Shown here in pieces: positions 22,254 through 32,667 of a stretch of 64,000 bases of DNA; within the stretch, counting starts at the first letter, position 1, and each line of letters begins with the position of its first letter. The DNA is from Paraliobacillus zengyii. GTDB taxonomy: Bacteria; Bacillota; Bacilli; Bacillales; Amphibacillaceae. The translations under genes and the position numbers were made by a program. The stretch covers positions 1,633,501-1,697,500 of the forward strand of contig NZ_CP029797.1 of assembly GCF_003268595.1 (NCBI RefSeq), in the 5' to 3' direction. The notes beneath the pieces are model-generated. The model was not told the origin of the DNA. It did not search any database and was given only the letters and a program-made list of their open reading frames with translations.

Positions 22254-24914
22254 GTGAATTGGTATCAGTTAAGTGAAGGAGAAGTCTTGGACAAGCTCGC
22301 AGTGAATCAAAAAGTTGGACTAACAAAAGAAGTTGTAACAGAACGCTTAAAGAAAACGGGGCCCAATCAGCTAGATGAAAAAAAGAAAGCATCTTTAATT
22401 TTTCTTTTCATAAAACAATTTCAGGATTTCATGGTATTTGTTCTGCTGGCTGCTACACTATTATCAGGCCTACTCGGTGAATATGTAGATGCAATTGCGA
22501 TTATTGTAATTGTAGTAATTAATAGTTTTATAGGTTTTTTTCAAGAACAAAAGGCCGAGAAATCATTAACTAAATTAAAAGAATTGTCTGCCCCAGTAGC
22601 ACACGTTCTACGAGATAAAGAATGGATGACTATTCCGTCCCAACAAGTAGTGATTGGGGACATTATTAAACTAACAAATGGGGATCGAATTGTTGCAGAT
22701 ATTCGAATCTGTCAAGGTGAAGGGTTAGAAATTGAGGAATCAGCTTTAACAGGGGAATCTGCACCCGTGCATAAAAAGGTAGCAAAGATTGCAACGGAAG
22801 AACTTGATTATGCTGACCAACAAAACATGGCTTTTATGGGAACGTTAGTGTCAAAAGGTACGGGTGTTGGTGTAGTTGTTGCGACTGGTATGCAAACAGT
22901 GATGGGTCAAATTGCTGATCTATTAGTACAAACGAAAGCCCAGCCAACACCGTTAGAAAGGAGATTGGCTGATTTAGGTAAAATACTTATTGTAATTGCT
23001 TTAATACTTACAGCTTTTGTTGTTTTTATTGGTGTATGGCAAGGGCATCCATTATACGATATGTTCTTAGCTGGGATATCGCTAGCAGTAGCGGCAATTC
23101 CAGAAGGATTACCAGCAATTGTTACAGTTGCCCTTTCTCTAGGTGTCCAACGAATGATTAAGAAGAAAGCAATTGTTCGAAAGTTATCTGCAGTAGAAAC
23201 ATTAGGGAGTACAACCGTAATTTGCTCAGATAAAACAGGAACAATGACTGAAAACAGAATGACAGTAAGACAAATATACACAAATCAACGTTTAATAGAA
23301 GTGACAGGCGAGGGTCACGCATTAACTGGTGCGTTTCAGGTAGAGGAAAAAAGTGTACCCGACAGGTTACTACGTGATGTTTTATTATATGGTATGGTCT
23401 GTAATCATGCAGCGCTGGCTAAAAAAAAGAAACACTGGCAGGTTGATGGCGATCCAACGGAAGGTGCTTTACTAATTGCAGCGCACAAAGCCCATCTTTC
23501 GGAAGACGATCGAAATGATTTCAAAATAATCAAAGAAATACCATTTGACTCAGATCGTAAGCGAATGACTGTTATTGTGGAAGATAAGCAAAAAAGACGT
23601 TTTGCGATTACAAAAGGAGCACCTGACGTATTACTTCCTCGTATTAATTATATGATGGATGATGGGGAACGTAGGCCTTTTACAAGTAAAGATAAAAATA
23701 GAATAGAAGAAAAATTAGATAGGATGACAGAACAGGCTTTACGAACAATTGCTATCTGCGTAAAACCAATTAAAACTGATATGTCTTTTGATCATACGTC
23801 AATTGAAAATAATCTTACTTTCGTTGGCTTAGTTGGAATGATGGACCCACCACGCAAGGAAGTGAAAAAGGCAATAAAGGCTTGTAAAAATGCTGGAATC
23901 AAAACAGTAATGATAACTGGAGATCATGCAAAGACTGCAGAGGCAATCGCAAAGCAGTTAGATATACTGCCTTTAGGTGGACAAGTCCTAAATGGATATG
24001 AACTAAATCATATGTCTGAAATGGAATTAGCTGACAGAGTTGATAATGTCTACGTATTTGCTCGTGTAACGCCTGCACACAAATTAAAAATCGTCCAAGC
24101 TTTACAGGCAAAAGGTCATATAGTAGCGATGACAGGTGATGGAGTTAATGACGCACCAGCAATGAAAGCAAGTGACATTGGTATTAGTATGGGTAAATCT
24201 GGTACTGACGTTGCCAAAGAAGCCTCTGCATTGGTATTACTTGACGACAACTTTGCGACGATTGAGGCAGCGATTGAAGAGGGAAGAAATATATACGAGA
24301 ATATCCGGAAATTCGTACGTTATCTACTAGCCTCAAACGTTGGGGAAATATTGGTCATGTTATTTGCGATCGCTTTAGGCTTTCCATTACCACTAATTCC
24401 AGTCCAAATATTATGGGTTAACCTTGTAACAGATGGTTTGCCTGCTATGGCATTAGGACTTGACCAAGCAGAGAATAATGTGATGAAAACAAAACCTCGA
24501 CCAGTAAAAGAAGGTATTTTCTCCAGAGGATTAGGTGTTAAAATATTAACACGTGGTTTACTGATCGGTGTCGTTACGCTAATAGCATTTATGACTGCCT
24601 ATCAAAACGATCCGGCACATTTAACGTATGCTAGAACAATCGCCTTTACAACACTCGTAATGGCACAGCTCATTCATGTTTTTGATTGTCGAAGTGAACG
24701 TTCAATTTTTTCACGTAATCCATTTCAAAACATTTATTTGTTAGGTGCAGTATTTTCTTCCGTTGTTTTACTGATGGTTGTTATCTATTACCCGCCATTG
24801 CAAGTTGTTTTCGAGACAGTCGATCTTCATTTACGTGACTGGATATTTATCTTATCACTTAGTGCAATTCCGACAGTCTTATTTGGATTCACCAAGAACA
24901 CAGCTAAGTCGTAA
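22254..24914 (+). CDS. yloB: Cation-transporting P-type ATPase, calcium type (YloB)
   Basis: 886 residues, P2A-type ATPase orthologous to B. subtilis YloB, a calcium pump. The actuator motif LTGESAPVHK (about 172), the phosphorylation site CSDKTGTMTENRMTV (Asp near 330), KGAPDVL in the nucleotide domain, MITGDHAKTA and MTGDGVNDAPA hinge motifs and AAIPEGLPAIV in TM4 (calcium site) are present, with about ten membrane spans. I take GTG 22254 as the start: GGAGGAA at 22242-22248 lies correctly before it but would be inside the gene if ATG 22239 were used. It has its own terminator at 24957. Confidence 0.93.
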   Translation: MNWYQLSEGEVLDKLAVNQKVGLTKEVVTERLKKTGPNQLDEKKKASLIFLFIKQFQDFMVFVLLAATLLSGLLGEYVDAIAIIVIVVINSFIGFFQEQKAEKSLTKLKELSAPVAHVLRDKEWMTIPSQQVVIGDIIKLTNGDRIVADIRICQGEGLEIEESALTGESAPVHKKVAKIATEELDYADQQNMAFMGTLVSKGTGVGVVVATGMQTVMGQIADLLVQTKAQPTPLERRLADLGKILIVIALILTAFVVFIGVWQGHPLYDMFLAGISLAVAAIPEGLPAIVTVALSLGVQRMIKKKAIVRKLSAVETLGSTTVICSDKTGTMTENRMTVRQIYTNQRLIEVTGEGHALTGAFQVEEKSVPDRLLRDVLLYGMVCNHAALAKKKKHWQVDGDPTEGALLIAAHKAHLSEDDRNDFKIIKEIPFDSDRKRMTVIVEDKQKRRFAITKGAPDVLLPRINYMMDDGERRPFTSKDKNRIEEKLDRMTEQALRTIAICVKPIKTDMSFDHTSIENNLTFVGLVGMMDPPRKEVKKAIKACKNAGIKTVMITGDHAKTAEAIAKQLDILPLGGQVLNGYELNHMSEMELADRVDNVYVFARVTPAHKLKIVQALQAKGHIVAMTGDGVNDAPAMKASDIGISMGKSGTDVAKEASALVLLDDNFATIEAAIEEGRNIYENIRKFVRYLLASNVGEILVMLFAIALGFPLPLIPVQILWVNLVTDGLPAMALGLDQAENNVMKTKPRPVKEGIFSRGLGVKILTRGLLIGVVTLIAFMTAYQNDPAHLTYARTIAFTTLVMAQLIHVFDCRSERSIFSRNPFQNIYLLGAVFSSVVLLMVVIYYPPLQVVFETVDLHLRDWIFILSLSAIPTVLFGFTKNTAKS

Positions 24915-24956
24915 GAAATTATAACTTTAAACAAAAAGTAAATAAGGCAATCAAAT

Positions 24957-25001
24957 AACCGAGCTATAATAGATGATAATTCAACTATAGTTCGGTTTTT
25001 T
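24957..25001 (+). terminator. Intrinsic terminator of yloB
   Basis: AACCGAGCTATA / TATAGTTCGGTT imperfect stem followed by six T. The terminal repeat of the E/F element starts 37 bp downstream. Confidence 0.8.
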
Positions 25002-25037
25002 GATTTAGTTTAGAAAAGTAGACATTTATTATGAAAT

Positions 25038-25753
25038 ACTCAACTTTCTCAATTAAAAAATAAGCACTAAGCGTTTGCTGTTATAAGTTTGGCGTGTGTT
25101 CATTATAAGCTTGACACTAATTAATTACTGAATAAACATAGACTCTGTCGTAAATAAGAATTTCTAGAACCGCTCCTCAAATGAAATTGACTCCCTTTCC
25201 GCAGGCACGGCCTCAGCTAACTCGGATAAGCAAAGATCGCTTTCCGAGTGGATATTCAGCCCGTGGGATTGCGATTACTCATCCCATCGAAAACATGTGC
25301 TGTTCCTGCAGGAGTGTCGTCAATTTCATTTGATACGCTGGTTTTAGTCCATGAATTAAAAATTGTGTAAAATGCTGCTTTATTATTTGTAATTAAAGGG
25401 TAACTAAAACACGAGTTAGACTCAATAAACAGCGCTTTATCACCTGTTTCAAAAAAAGGTACGCTATCCAGCGAAGGTAGCAAATGGTTGACACTCCTGT
25501 GGGAACAGCGCAAACCGAAGATCCTCTATAGAAGCGTTCTTTGCTTCTATAGATAGCTGAGGTTGTGCCCACGGAAAGGGAGACCATTTGCTACTGTAGC
25601 GTGTCTAAGGTTGTAAGATACCTTATGTCACAGTTTCTCTCACGTGCGCCAGATCAAACGCACTTATGATTACCAAAGAGGTGTGAAGTCAACTTTAAGA
25701 CTATCTTGTTATACCAAGAATTAAGTGTCTGTTTTACAGATTGAAAGTTGAGT
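25038..25753. repeat. Composite palindromic element E/F with 11-bp terminal inverted repeats
   Basis: This 716-bp element begins ACTCAACTTTC and ends GAAAGTTGAGT, a perfect inverted pair. Inside are a left module, core E (25170-25341, forward), a 126-bp spacer, core F (25468-25602, reverse) and a right module with TTATGTCACAGTTTCTCTC. Core E is a long palindrome: outer arms TCAAATGAAATTGAC / GTCAATTTCATTTGA, stem GCAGG/CCTGC, hairpin CTCGGATAAGC / GCTTTCCGAG. Core F has GTGGG/CCCAC and hairpin CTATAGAAGC / GCTTCTATAG. No credible gene is present in 24915-25870; short open frames there follow the repeat. No target-site duplication is evident. The composition suggests a non-autonomous mobile or MITE-like element. 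Confidence 0.85.
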
Positions 25754-25870
25754 TATATATTAAGAATTAGTGAATTTCGTTATGTTCCGTCTCATTTTTA
25801 TATTCATGCCTTTTTTTGCTATACTACTATTATATATTTAAGAATGAATTATAAAATTGGATGTGATGAT

Positions 25871-26749
25871 GTGACAAATAGTATGACGGGATTTGGTAGA
25901 GAAGTTAGAATTGTAGATGGTACTGTCATCGCCGTAGAAATCAGAAGCGTGAACCAACGTTTTCTTGATATCTCACTAAAACTACCACAAGCTTTTTCTA
26001 TGTTTGAAGATAAAATCAAAAAAAATGTCCAACGTTATTTTTCACGGGGGAGAATAGAAGTCTTTATTTCAATAGAAGGTAAAGGATTTGTCAAACGTGA
26101 TTTACAAGTGGACTGGAACCTTTTTGATCAATATATTACTATGTTTCACACGGTGCAGTCACGTTATGATTTAGCAGATGATGTGACGGTCGCGATGATA
26201 CCGAAACTAAATGAAGTTTTAGCCGTTCAAGAAACAGATCAAGAAACGGATGAGTTAAAAGATGCAATTTTAGTCAGCGTTGAAAAAGCATGTCAACAAG
26301 TTTGGGATATGCGTATAAAAGAAGGCCAGGCATTAAAGGAAGATATGGTAACAAGAATAGAAAAAATAGAAAAAATCATAAATATGTTGGGTGAACGACG
26401 AGAAACTGTTATAATAGAATATCGGGAGCGAATTCAAAATAGAATCAAGTCCTACACACTGGAAATGCTTCCTGATGATAATAAAATATATCATGAAATT
26501 GCCTTGTTAGCTGAAAAGGGAGACATAACAGAAGAAGTTACACGATTACATAGTCATCTCAAACAGTTTAGCATGACGGTTGATCAAGAACAGGTAATGG
26601 GTAGGAAATTAGAATTTATTTTACAAGAAATGCTTCGCGAAACAAATACAATAGGCTCTAAATCAAATGATTCATTAATTAGCGAGTGGGTTGTGACGTT
26701 AAAAACAGAAATGGAGAAATTGAAAGAACAAATTCTTAATGTTGAATAA
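25871..26749 (+). CDS. yloC: YicC/YloC family endoribonuclease
   Basis: 292 residues, orthologue of B. subtilis YloC / E. coli YicC, a family reported to have endoribonuclease activity. Conserved N-terminus SMTGFGRE and EIRSVNQRFLDISLKLP; C-terminus DNKIYHEIALLAEKGDITEEV and GRKLEFILQEMLRETNTIGSK. I choose GTG 25871 (MTNSMTGFGR) with GGATGTGAT just upstream, giving the normal family length; the open frame reaching back to 25748 runs into the repeat's terminal sequence. It heads the yloC-remA-gmk-rpoZ group. Confidence 0.92.
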   Translation: MTNSMTGFGREVRIVDGTVIAVEIRSVNQRFLDISLKLPQAFSMFEDKIKKNVQRYFSRGRIEVFISIEGKGFVKRDLQVDWNLFDQYITMFHTVQSRYDLADDVTVAMIPKLNEVLAVQETDQETDELKDAILVSVEKACQQVWDMRIKEGQALKEDMVTRIEKIEKIINMLGERRETVIIEYRERIQNRIKSYTLEMLPDDNKIYHEIALLAEKGDITEEVTRLHSHLKQFSMTVDQEQVMGRKLEFILQEMLRETNTIGSKSNDSLISEWVVTLKTEMEKLKEQILNVE

Positions 26750-26856
26750 ATATTTTCATCATATGCTAAATTGTACTATAATATATAGGAATACAAAGTA
26801 AAAGTAGATTAAGATTAACCGTACACGGAGATGATGTACATAGAGGGGGAGCAAGA

Positions 26857-27117
26857 TTGAGTTTAAGATTGATAAACATAGGATTCGGGAATGTCGTCTC
26901 GGCTAACCGTATTATCTCTATCGTATCACCAGAGTCTGCACCAATAAAGAGAATTATTACGGTTGCGCGAGATAATAATAAATTAGTAGATGCAACTTAT
27001 GGCCGTAGAACAAGAGCTGTAATTATTACAGATAGTGATCATGTTGTCTTGTCAGCTGTTCAACCTGAAACTGTAGGTCAACGTGTTCTAAGTCATGAGG
27101 AAATGATAGATGAATAA
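26857..27117 (+). CDS. remA: Extracellular matrix regulator RemA
   Basis: 86 residues, DUF370 family. The sequence [20 protein letters not shown] and [19 protein letters not shown] is nearly invariant in the family. RemA is a DNA-binding activator of matrix and osmoprotection genes in B. subtilis. The start is TTG 26857 behind GAGGGGGAGC. Gene order yloC-remA-gmk is that of B. subtilis. Confidence 0.95.
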   Translation: MSLRLINIGFGNVVSANRIISIVSPESAPIKRIITVARDNNKLVDATYGRRTRAVIITDSDHVVLSAVQPETVGQRVLSHEEMIDE

Positions 27118-27134
27118 ACAGTAGACATGAATGA

Positions 27135-27994
<860 letters not shown>

Positions 27995-28016
27995 ACACAG
28001 ACTATTCTTTAGTATT

Positions 28017-28050
28017 CCCTCGTTTGCACTCTGCAGGCGAGGGTTTCTTC
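28017..28050 (+). terminator. Possible intrinsic terminator after rpoZ
   Basis: CCCTCG / CGAGGG with an inner TGCA/TGCA stem, followed by TTTCTTC. The T run is interrupted, so termination may be partial. Confidence 0.5.
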
Positions 28051-28102
28051 TATAAATAATCATCCAATAAGATATAAACTGTTTTTTGAAAGGAGAAATG
28101 AC

Positions 28103-29308
28103 ATGCTAAATGGTTTACATGTTGTACTCGGAGTAACAGGCGGCATTGCTGCGTATAAAGCTTGTGCACTAACAAGTAAATTGGTCCAAAAGGGTGCAGA
28201 AGTAAAAGTTATTATGACAGAAAGTGCACAGGAGTTTGTCAGTCCGTTAACTTTTCAGGCATTATCTCGTAATCCAGTTTACACAGATACATTCGATGAA
28301 AAAGACGTAGAAAAAATAGCTCATATTGATTTAGCAGATTGGGCTGATTTATTTATTCTAGCACCCACAACAGCGAATATGATTGGTAAAATAGCTAATG
28401 GGATTGCTGATGATATGTTATCCACTACTGTTACTGCAACAGAAGCAGATGTTTATATAGCACCGGCAATGAACGTACATATGTATGCACATCCTGCTGT
28501 AGTTGACAATATGAAGAAATTAGACGCATGGGGTTATAAATTTATTGAACCAGGTGATGGTTACCTTGCATGTGGGTACGTAGGTAAAGGAAGATTAGAA
28601 GAACCAGAAACAATCATAGCTGTTTTGGAAGAAACCAGAAAGACGGGTCAACCGTTAGCAAATCAAAAGGTTTTAATTTCAGCGGGTCCAACGCAGGAGA
28701 AAGTTGATCCTGTTCGTTTTTTTACAAATCATTCTTCTGGTAAGATGGGTTTTGCTTTAGCTGAAGTAGCAGCACAATTAGGTGCAGAGGTAACCCTTAT
28801 TTCAGGACCTGTAGAATTAGATACGCCGGCTAATGTAAATCGTGTGGACATTGTATCAGCTAGTGAGATGCATGAGCAAATGAATCATTATTTTACCGCT
28901 AGTGATATTGTAATTAAAGCAGCTGCAGTTGCAGATTATCGACCTAAAACAACGTATGACAAAAAGATGAAAAAGAAAGACGGCGACTTAATACTTGAAT
29001 TAGAACGGACGACAGATATCTTAAAAGAATTAGGTAGTAATAAAACCAATCAATTTTTAGTGGGATTCGCTGCTGAAACAGATAATGTCCTCGATCATGG
29101 CCAAAAGAAATTAGCGAGCAAAAACTTGGATGCGATTGTTATTAATGATATTCAAGCTAAAGGTGCTGGTTTCAAATCAAATACAAATGATGTAACGTAC
29201 GTGCATCGTTCTGGTGCTGCTACGCATTTTGCTTTGGCGTCAAAAAAGGAAATAGCAAAACAAATTTTAGAACAAATAATCAACGATTTAAAGGCTGATG
29301 AAAAGTGA
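28103..29308 (+). CDS. coaBC: Phosphopantothenoylcysteine decarboxylase / phosphopantothenate-cysteine ligase
   Basis: 401 residues, bifunctional coenzyme A biosynthesis enzyme. N-terminal CoaC flavoprotein domain: GVTGGIAAYKACAL, conserved His in KIAHIDLADWADL, APAMNVHMY and the active-site flap CGYVGKGRLEEPE. C-terminal CoaB domain from about 185: VLISAGPTQEKVDPVRF and KAAAVADYRP. ATG 28103 has AAAGGAG about 8 bases upstream. The stop overlaps priA by 4 bp. Confidence 0.96.
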   Translation: MLNGLHVVLGVTGGIAAYKACALTSKLVQKGAEVKVIMTESAQEFVSPLTFQALSRNPVYTDTFDEKDVEKIAHIDLADWADLFILAPTTANMIGKIANGIADDMLSTTVTATEADVYIAPAMNVHMYAHPAVVDNMKKLDAWGYKFIEPGDGYLACGYVGKGRLEEPETIIAVLEETRKTGQPLANQKVLISAGPTQEKVDPVRFFTNHSSGKMGFALAEVAAQLGAEVTLISGPVELDTPANVNRVDIVSASEMHEQMNHYFTASDIVIKAAAVADYRPKTTYDKKMKKKDGDLILELERTTDILKELGSNKTNQFLVGFAAETDNVLDHGQKKLASKNLDAIVINDIQAKGAGFKSNTNDVTYVHRSGAATHFALASKKEIAKQILEQIINDLKADEK

Positions 29309-31713
29309 ATATTGCTAAAGTAGTAGTTGATGTGCCTGCCTCCCAAACTAACCGTGTATTCGATTACGAGATACCAGAAAAGTTAAATGGGTCGATACAT
29401 CGAGGCATGCGTGTCATTGTTCCATTTGGACCTAGAAAGATTATGGGGTATGTCCTAGAGCTTACAGACCATTCTGATTTCTCTCCACTAAAGAAGATTG
29501 TAGAATTAATGGATATCACCCCTGTGTTAACAGATGAATTATTGGATTTAGGTAAATGGTTGGCTGAACATACGATAAGTTTTTATATTTCCACCTTTCA
29601 GGCAATGCTACCACAAGCTTTAAAGGCGTCCTATAAAAAAACGTTGCATCGTTTAACTGATGAGAAGCTATCTGATGAGTTAGAGGTATTGTTTGCTGAT
29701 CGTGATTACCTAGAGTATGAAGAGTTTGTTGAAAGATCGGGATCCCATAAATACTTGCAACAAGCAATAAAAACAGATCTAGTAGAGATGATTTACCAAG
29801 TAAACTCGAAAGAAACATTTAAAAAACAAACAATGATCGAAGCTGGTAAAGATCCGTTAGAATTAGAAGAAATAATTGCTGATTTACCAAAGCAAGCAAA
29901 GAAAAAAATAGAAATTCTCCGTTATTTTCAAGATAACAGAGAAATAATCTTAAAGCGTGACTTCTTGAAAAAGTTGCATACAACACAGGCAACAATAAAA
30001 CCATTAATAGATGAAGGTTTATTAATAGAAAAAAAGCAAGAGATATACCGAAATCCTTTCAATGATGATGAAGTAGAGCGCACCAATGCACTTCCTTTAA
30101 TGAAACAACAAGTTAAAGTAATGGAGCCGATAGTTGAGTCACTTGATACGGCTAGTCACGACGTTTTTCTTTTGCATGGTGTAACAGGAAGCGGGAAGAC
30201 AGAAGTTTATTTACAGTCTATTCAGCATGTATTAGAACAAGGGAAAGAAGCTATCGTTTTAGTGCCAGAGATCTCATTAACACCACAAATGGTTACGAGG
30301 TTTAAAGGTAGATTCGGCTCACAAGTTGCTGTCATGCATAGTGCGCTATCAAAAGGTGAAAGATTTGATGAGTGGCGTAAAATTCAACGTAAGGAAGTAA
30401 ATGTGGTTGTTGGTGCAAGATCGGCTATTTTTGCACCATTTGAAAATGTTGGCCTTATTATTATAGATGAGGAGCACGAAACGAGCTATAAACAGGAAGA
30501 ACATCCACGTTATCATACCCGTGATGTGGCGATTTATCGAGGGGAATATCATCAATGTCCTGTCATTTTAGGAAGTGCGACACCAACATTAGAATCATAT
30601 GCAAGAGCTGGTAAAGGTATATATCAGCTGTTATCGATGCCAGACCGAATGAATGAAACAAAAATGCCAGATGTACATATTGTTGATATGCGAGAAGAAC
30701 TTCATGCTGGAAATAGAACAATGTTTTCTAGACAATTAAAAGAAGAAATTGAAAAGCGTATCGAACGAAAAGAACAAATAGTCTTATTTTTAAATCGTCG
30801 AGGGTATTCAACCTTTGTAATGTGCCGCGATTGTGGATACGTCATTAATTGTCCGCATTGTGATATTGCATTAACTTATCATCGGAAAACAGAAAAGTTA
30901 AAGTGTCATTATTGCAGTTATGAAGAAAAGATGCCTGATAAATGTCCAGATTGCTTAAGTGAAACAATTCGCTATTTTGGTACTGGTACACAAAAGGTGG
31001 AAGAAGCAATTCAAGAAATGATTCCTGCAGCACGCGTGATTCGGATGGATGTTGATACGACAAGACGTAAGGGTGCACATGAAAAGTTATTAGATCAATT
31101 TGGCAATCATGAAGCGGATATTTTATTAGGTACACAAATGATTGCAAAAGGTTTAGACTTTGCTAATGTTACATTAGTTGGTGTGCTAGCTGCAGATAGT
31201 TTGTTACATTTACCTGATTTCCGTGCTTCTGAAAAGACATTTCAACTTTTAACACAAGTAAGTGGACGTGCGGGAAGACATCATCTACCAGGAGAAGTTG
31301 TCATTCAAACTTATACACCAGATCATTACAGTGTTGAACTAGCAGCACAATATGACTATGAGACCTTTTTTAAACAGGAGATGTTATTACGTAAGACTTA
31401 TAATTATCCGCCATACTATTTTCTAACATTAGTAACGGTCTCACATCCAAATGAATTAAAAGCAATGGAAGTGACAAAGACGATTACACAGTTATTAATT
31501 AAACACTTATCTAGTCAAGTGCGGGTTTTAGGCCCTACACCTTCACCAATCACAAGGATAAAAGATAGATATCGCTATCAATGCATGATAAAATACAAAA
31601 ATGAACCAGAACAACGGCGTGTTTTACAGCGAATTTTAGCTTACTATGAAAAAGAGATTCAAAAAAATGATTTACTAATCCAAATTGATTTACAACCATA
31701 TCAATTAATGTAG
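29305..31713 (+). CDS. priA: Primosomal protein N' (replication restart helicase)
   Basis: 802 residues. N-terminal DNA-binding domain ([19 protein letters not shown]), helicase core with Walker [13 protein letters not shown] (about 290), [12 protein letters not shown] (DEEH box) and motif LNRRGYSTF. The zinc-binding cysteines follow, as [19 protein letters not shown] and CPDC. It restarts replication at repaired or stalled forks. Starts at GTG 29305, overlapping coaBC. In B. subtilis def lies between priA and fmt; here fmt follows directly. Confidence 0.96.
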   Translation: MNIAKVVVDVPASQTNRVFDYEIPEKLNGSIHRGMRVIVPFGPRKIMGYVLELTDHSDFSPLKKIVELMDITPVLTDELLDLGKWLAEHTISFYISTFQAMLPQALKASYKKTLHRLTDEKLSDELEVLFADRDYLEYEEFVERSGSHKYLQQAIKTDLVEMIYQVNSKETFKKQTMIEAGKDPLELEEIIADLPKQAKKKIEILRYFQDNREIILKRDFLKKLHTTQATIKPLIDEGLLIEKKQEIYRNPFNDDEVERTNALPLMKQQVKVMEPIVESLDTASHDVFLLHGVTGSGKTEVYLQSIQHVLEQGKEAIVLVPEISLTPQMVTRFKGRFGSQVAVMHSALSKGERFDEWRKIQRKEVNVVVGARSAIFAPFENVGLIIIDEEHETSYKQEEHPRYHTRDVAIYRGEYHQCPVILGSATPTLESYARAGKGIYQLLSMPDRMNETKMPDVHIVDMREELHAGNRTMFSRQLKEEIEKRIERKEQIVLFLNRRGYSTFVMCRDCGYVINCPHCDIALTYHRKTEKLKCHYCSYEEKMPDKCPDCLSETIRYFGTGTQKVEEAIQEMIPAARVIRMDVDTTRRKGAHEKLLDQFGNHEADILLGTQMIAKGLDFANVTLVGVLAADSLLHLPDFRASEKTFQLLTQVSGRAGRHHLPGEVVIQTYTPDHYSVELAAQYDYETFFKQEMLLRKTYNYPPYYFLTLVTVSHPNELKAMEVTKTITQLLIKHLSSQVRVLGPTPSPITRIKDRYRYQCMIKYKNEPEQRRVLQRILAYYEKEIQKNDLLIQIDLQPYQLM

Positions 31714-31727
31714 AAATGAGGTATTTG

Positions 31728-32666
31728 ATGCAGAATGTCGTATTTATGGGGACACCAGATTTCGCCGTCCCTATTTTAAAACAGTTAGTAGAGGATAAAT
31801 ATAATGTTGTATTAGTTGTCACACAACCAGATCGTCCTAAAGGTAGAAAGAGACAATTGACACCGCCACCAGTTAAAGAGGAAGCAATGAAGCAAGGTAT
31901 TCCAGTATACCAACCAGAAAAAGTTAAAGATACTTTTCAAGATATCTTAGCTTATGAGCCTGACATTATTGTGACAGCTGCCTTTGGACAGATTTTACCA
32001 AAAGCGTTATTGGAAGTTCCTAAATTTGGCTGTATTAATGTACATGCTTCTCTCTTGCCAGAACTTCGTGGTGGTGCACCAATTCACTATGCACTACTCC
32101 AAGGCAAAAGAGAAACAGGTATAACCATAATGTATATGGCCGAAAAGTTAGATGCAGGAGCGATTATCTCACAGGCTAAAATCGCCATTAATCACGATGA
32201 CCATGTCGGATCATTACACGAGAAGTTAGCTGGAGTTGGTGCATCACTTTTACAGGAAACATTACCAACTATTTTAGAGCAAACGGCGCAACCGGTAGAG
32301 CAAGATGAAACACTTGTTACGTATGCACCAAATATTAAACGAGAACAAGAAAAAATAGATTGGAACGAAACGAATCACGAAATATATAATCATATTAGAG
32401 GACTTCACCCATGGCCTGTCGCAAGTACAACACTAAATGGGAATAATATTAAAATTTGGTGGGGAGAAGTAGACCCTACTACTTATCCAAACAAGCCAGG
32501 TGAAATAGTAGCTGTTAGCCCTGAAGGGATCATTGTTTGTTGCGGTAATAAAGAAGGCATTAAGATTACTGAAATACAACCTTCAGGAAAAAAGAAAATG
32601 TCTGTTGCAGATTTTGTACGTGGGAGCGGTCAATCATTAAAAGCAGGGGAAAAGTTGGGAGAATAA
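31728..32666 (+). CDS. fmt: Methionyl-tRNA formyltransferase
   Basis: 312 residues. It formylates initiator Met-tRNA using 10-formyltetrahydrofolate. [13 protein letters not shown] at the start, the catalytic region [20 protein letters not shown] (about 105) and the C-terminal anticodon-side domain ([10 protein letters not shown]) are present. I choose ATG 31728 (MQNVVFMGT) because GAGGT lies 5 bases upstream of it; ATG 31716 in frame has no site. It starts 15 bp after priA. Confidence 0.95.
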   Translation: MQNVVFMGTPDFAVPILKQLVEDKYNVVLVVTQPDRPKGRKRQLTPPPVKEEAMKQGIPVYQPEKVKDTFQDILAYEPDIIVTAAFGQILPKALLEVPKFGCINVHASLLPELRGGAPIHYALLQGKRETGITIMYMAEKLDAGAIISQAKIAINHDDHVGSLHEKLAGVGASLLQETLPTILEQTAQPVEQDETLVTYAPNIKREQEKIDWNETNHEIYNHIRGLHPWPVASTTLNGNNIKIWWGEVDPTTYPNKPGEIVAVSPEGIIVCCGNKEGIKITEIQPSGKKKMSVADFVRGSGQSLKAGEKLGE

Positions 32667-32667
32667 A

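Noticed and set aside
25256..25587. Two short open frames on the minus strand within the E/F element
   Set aside because: Both lie entirely in the palindromic repeat, lack ribosome sites, and similar frames appear in other copies; they are by-products of the repeat.
25030..25760. Target-site duplication around the E/F element
   Set aside because: Flanks (GAAAT on the left, TATAT on the right) do not show a convincing direct repeat.
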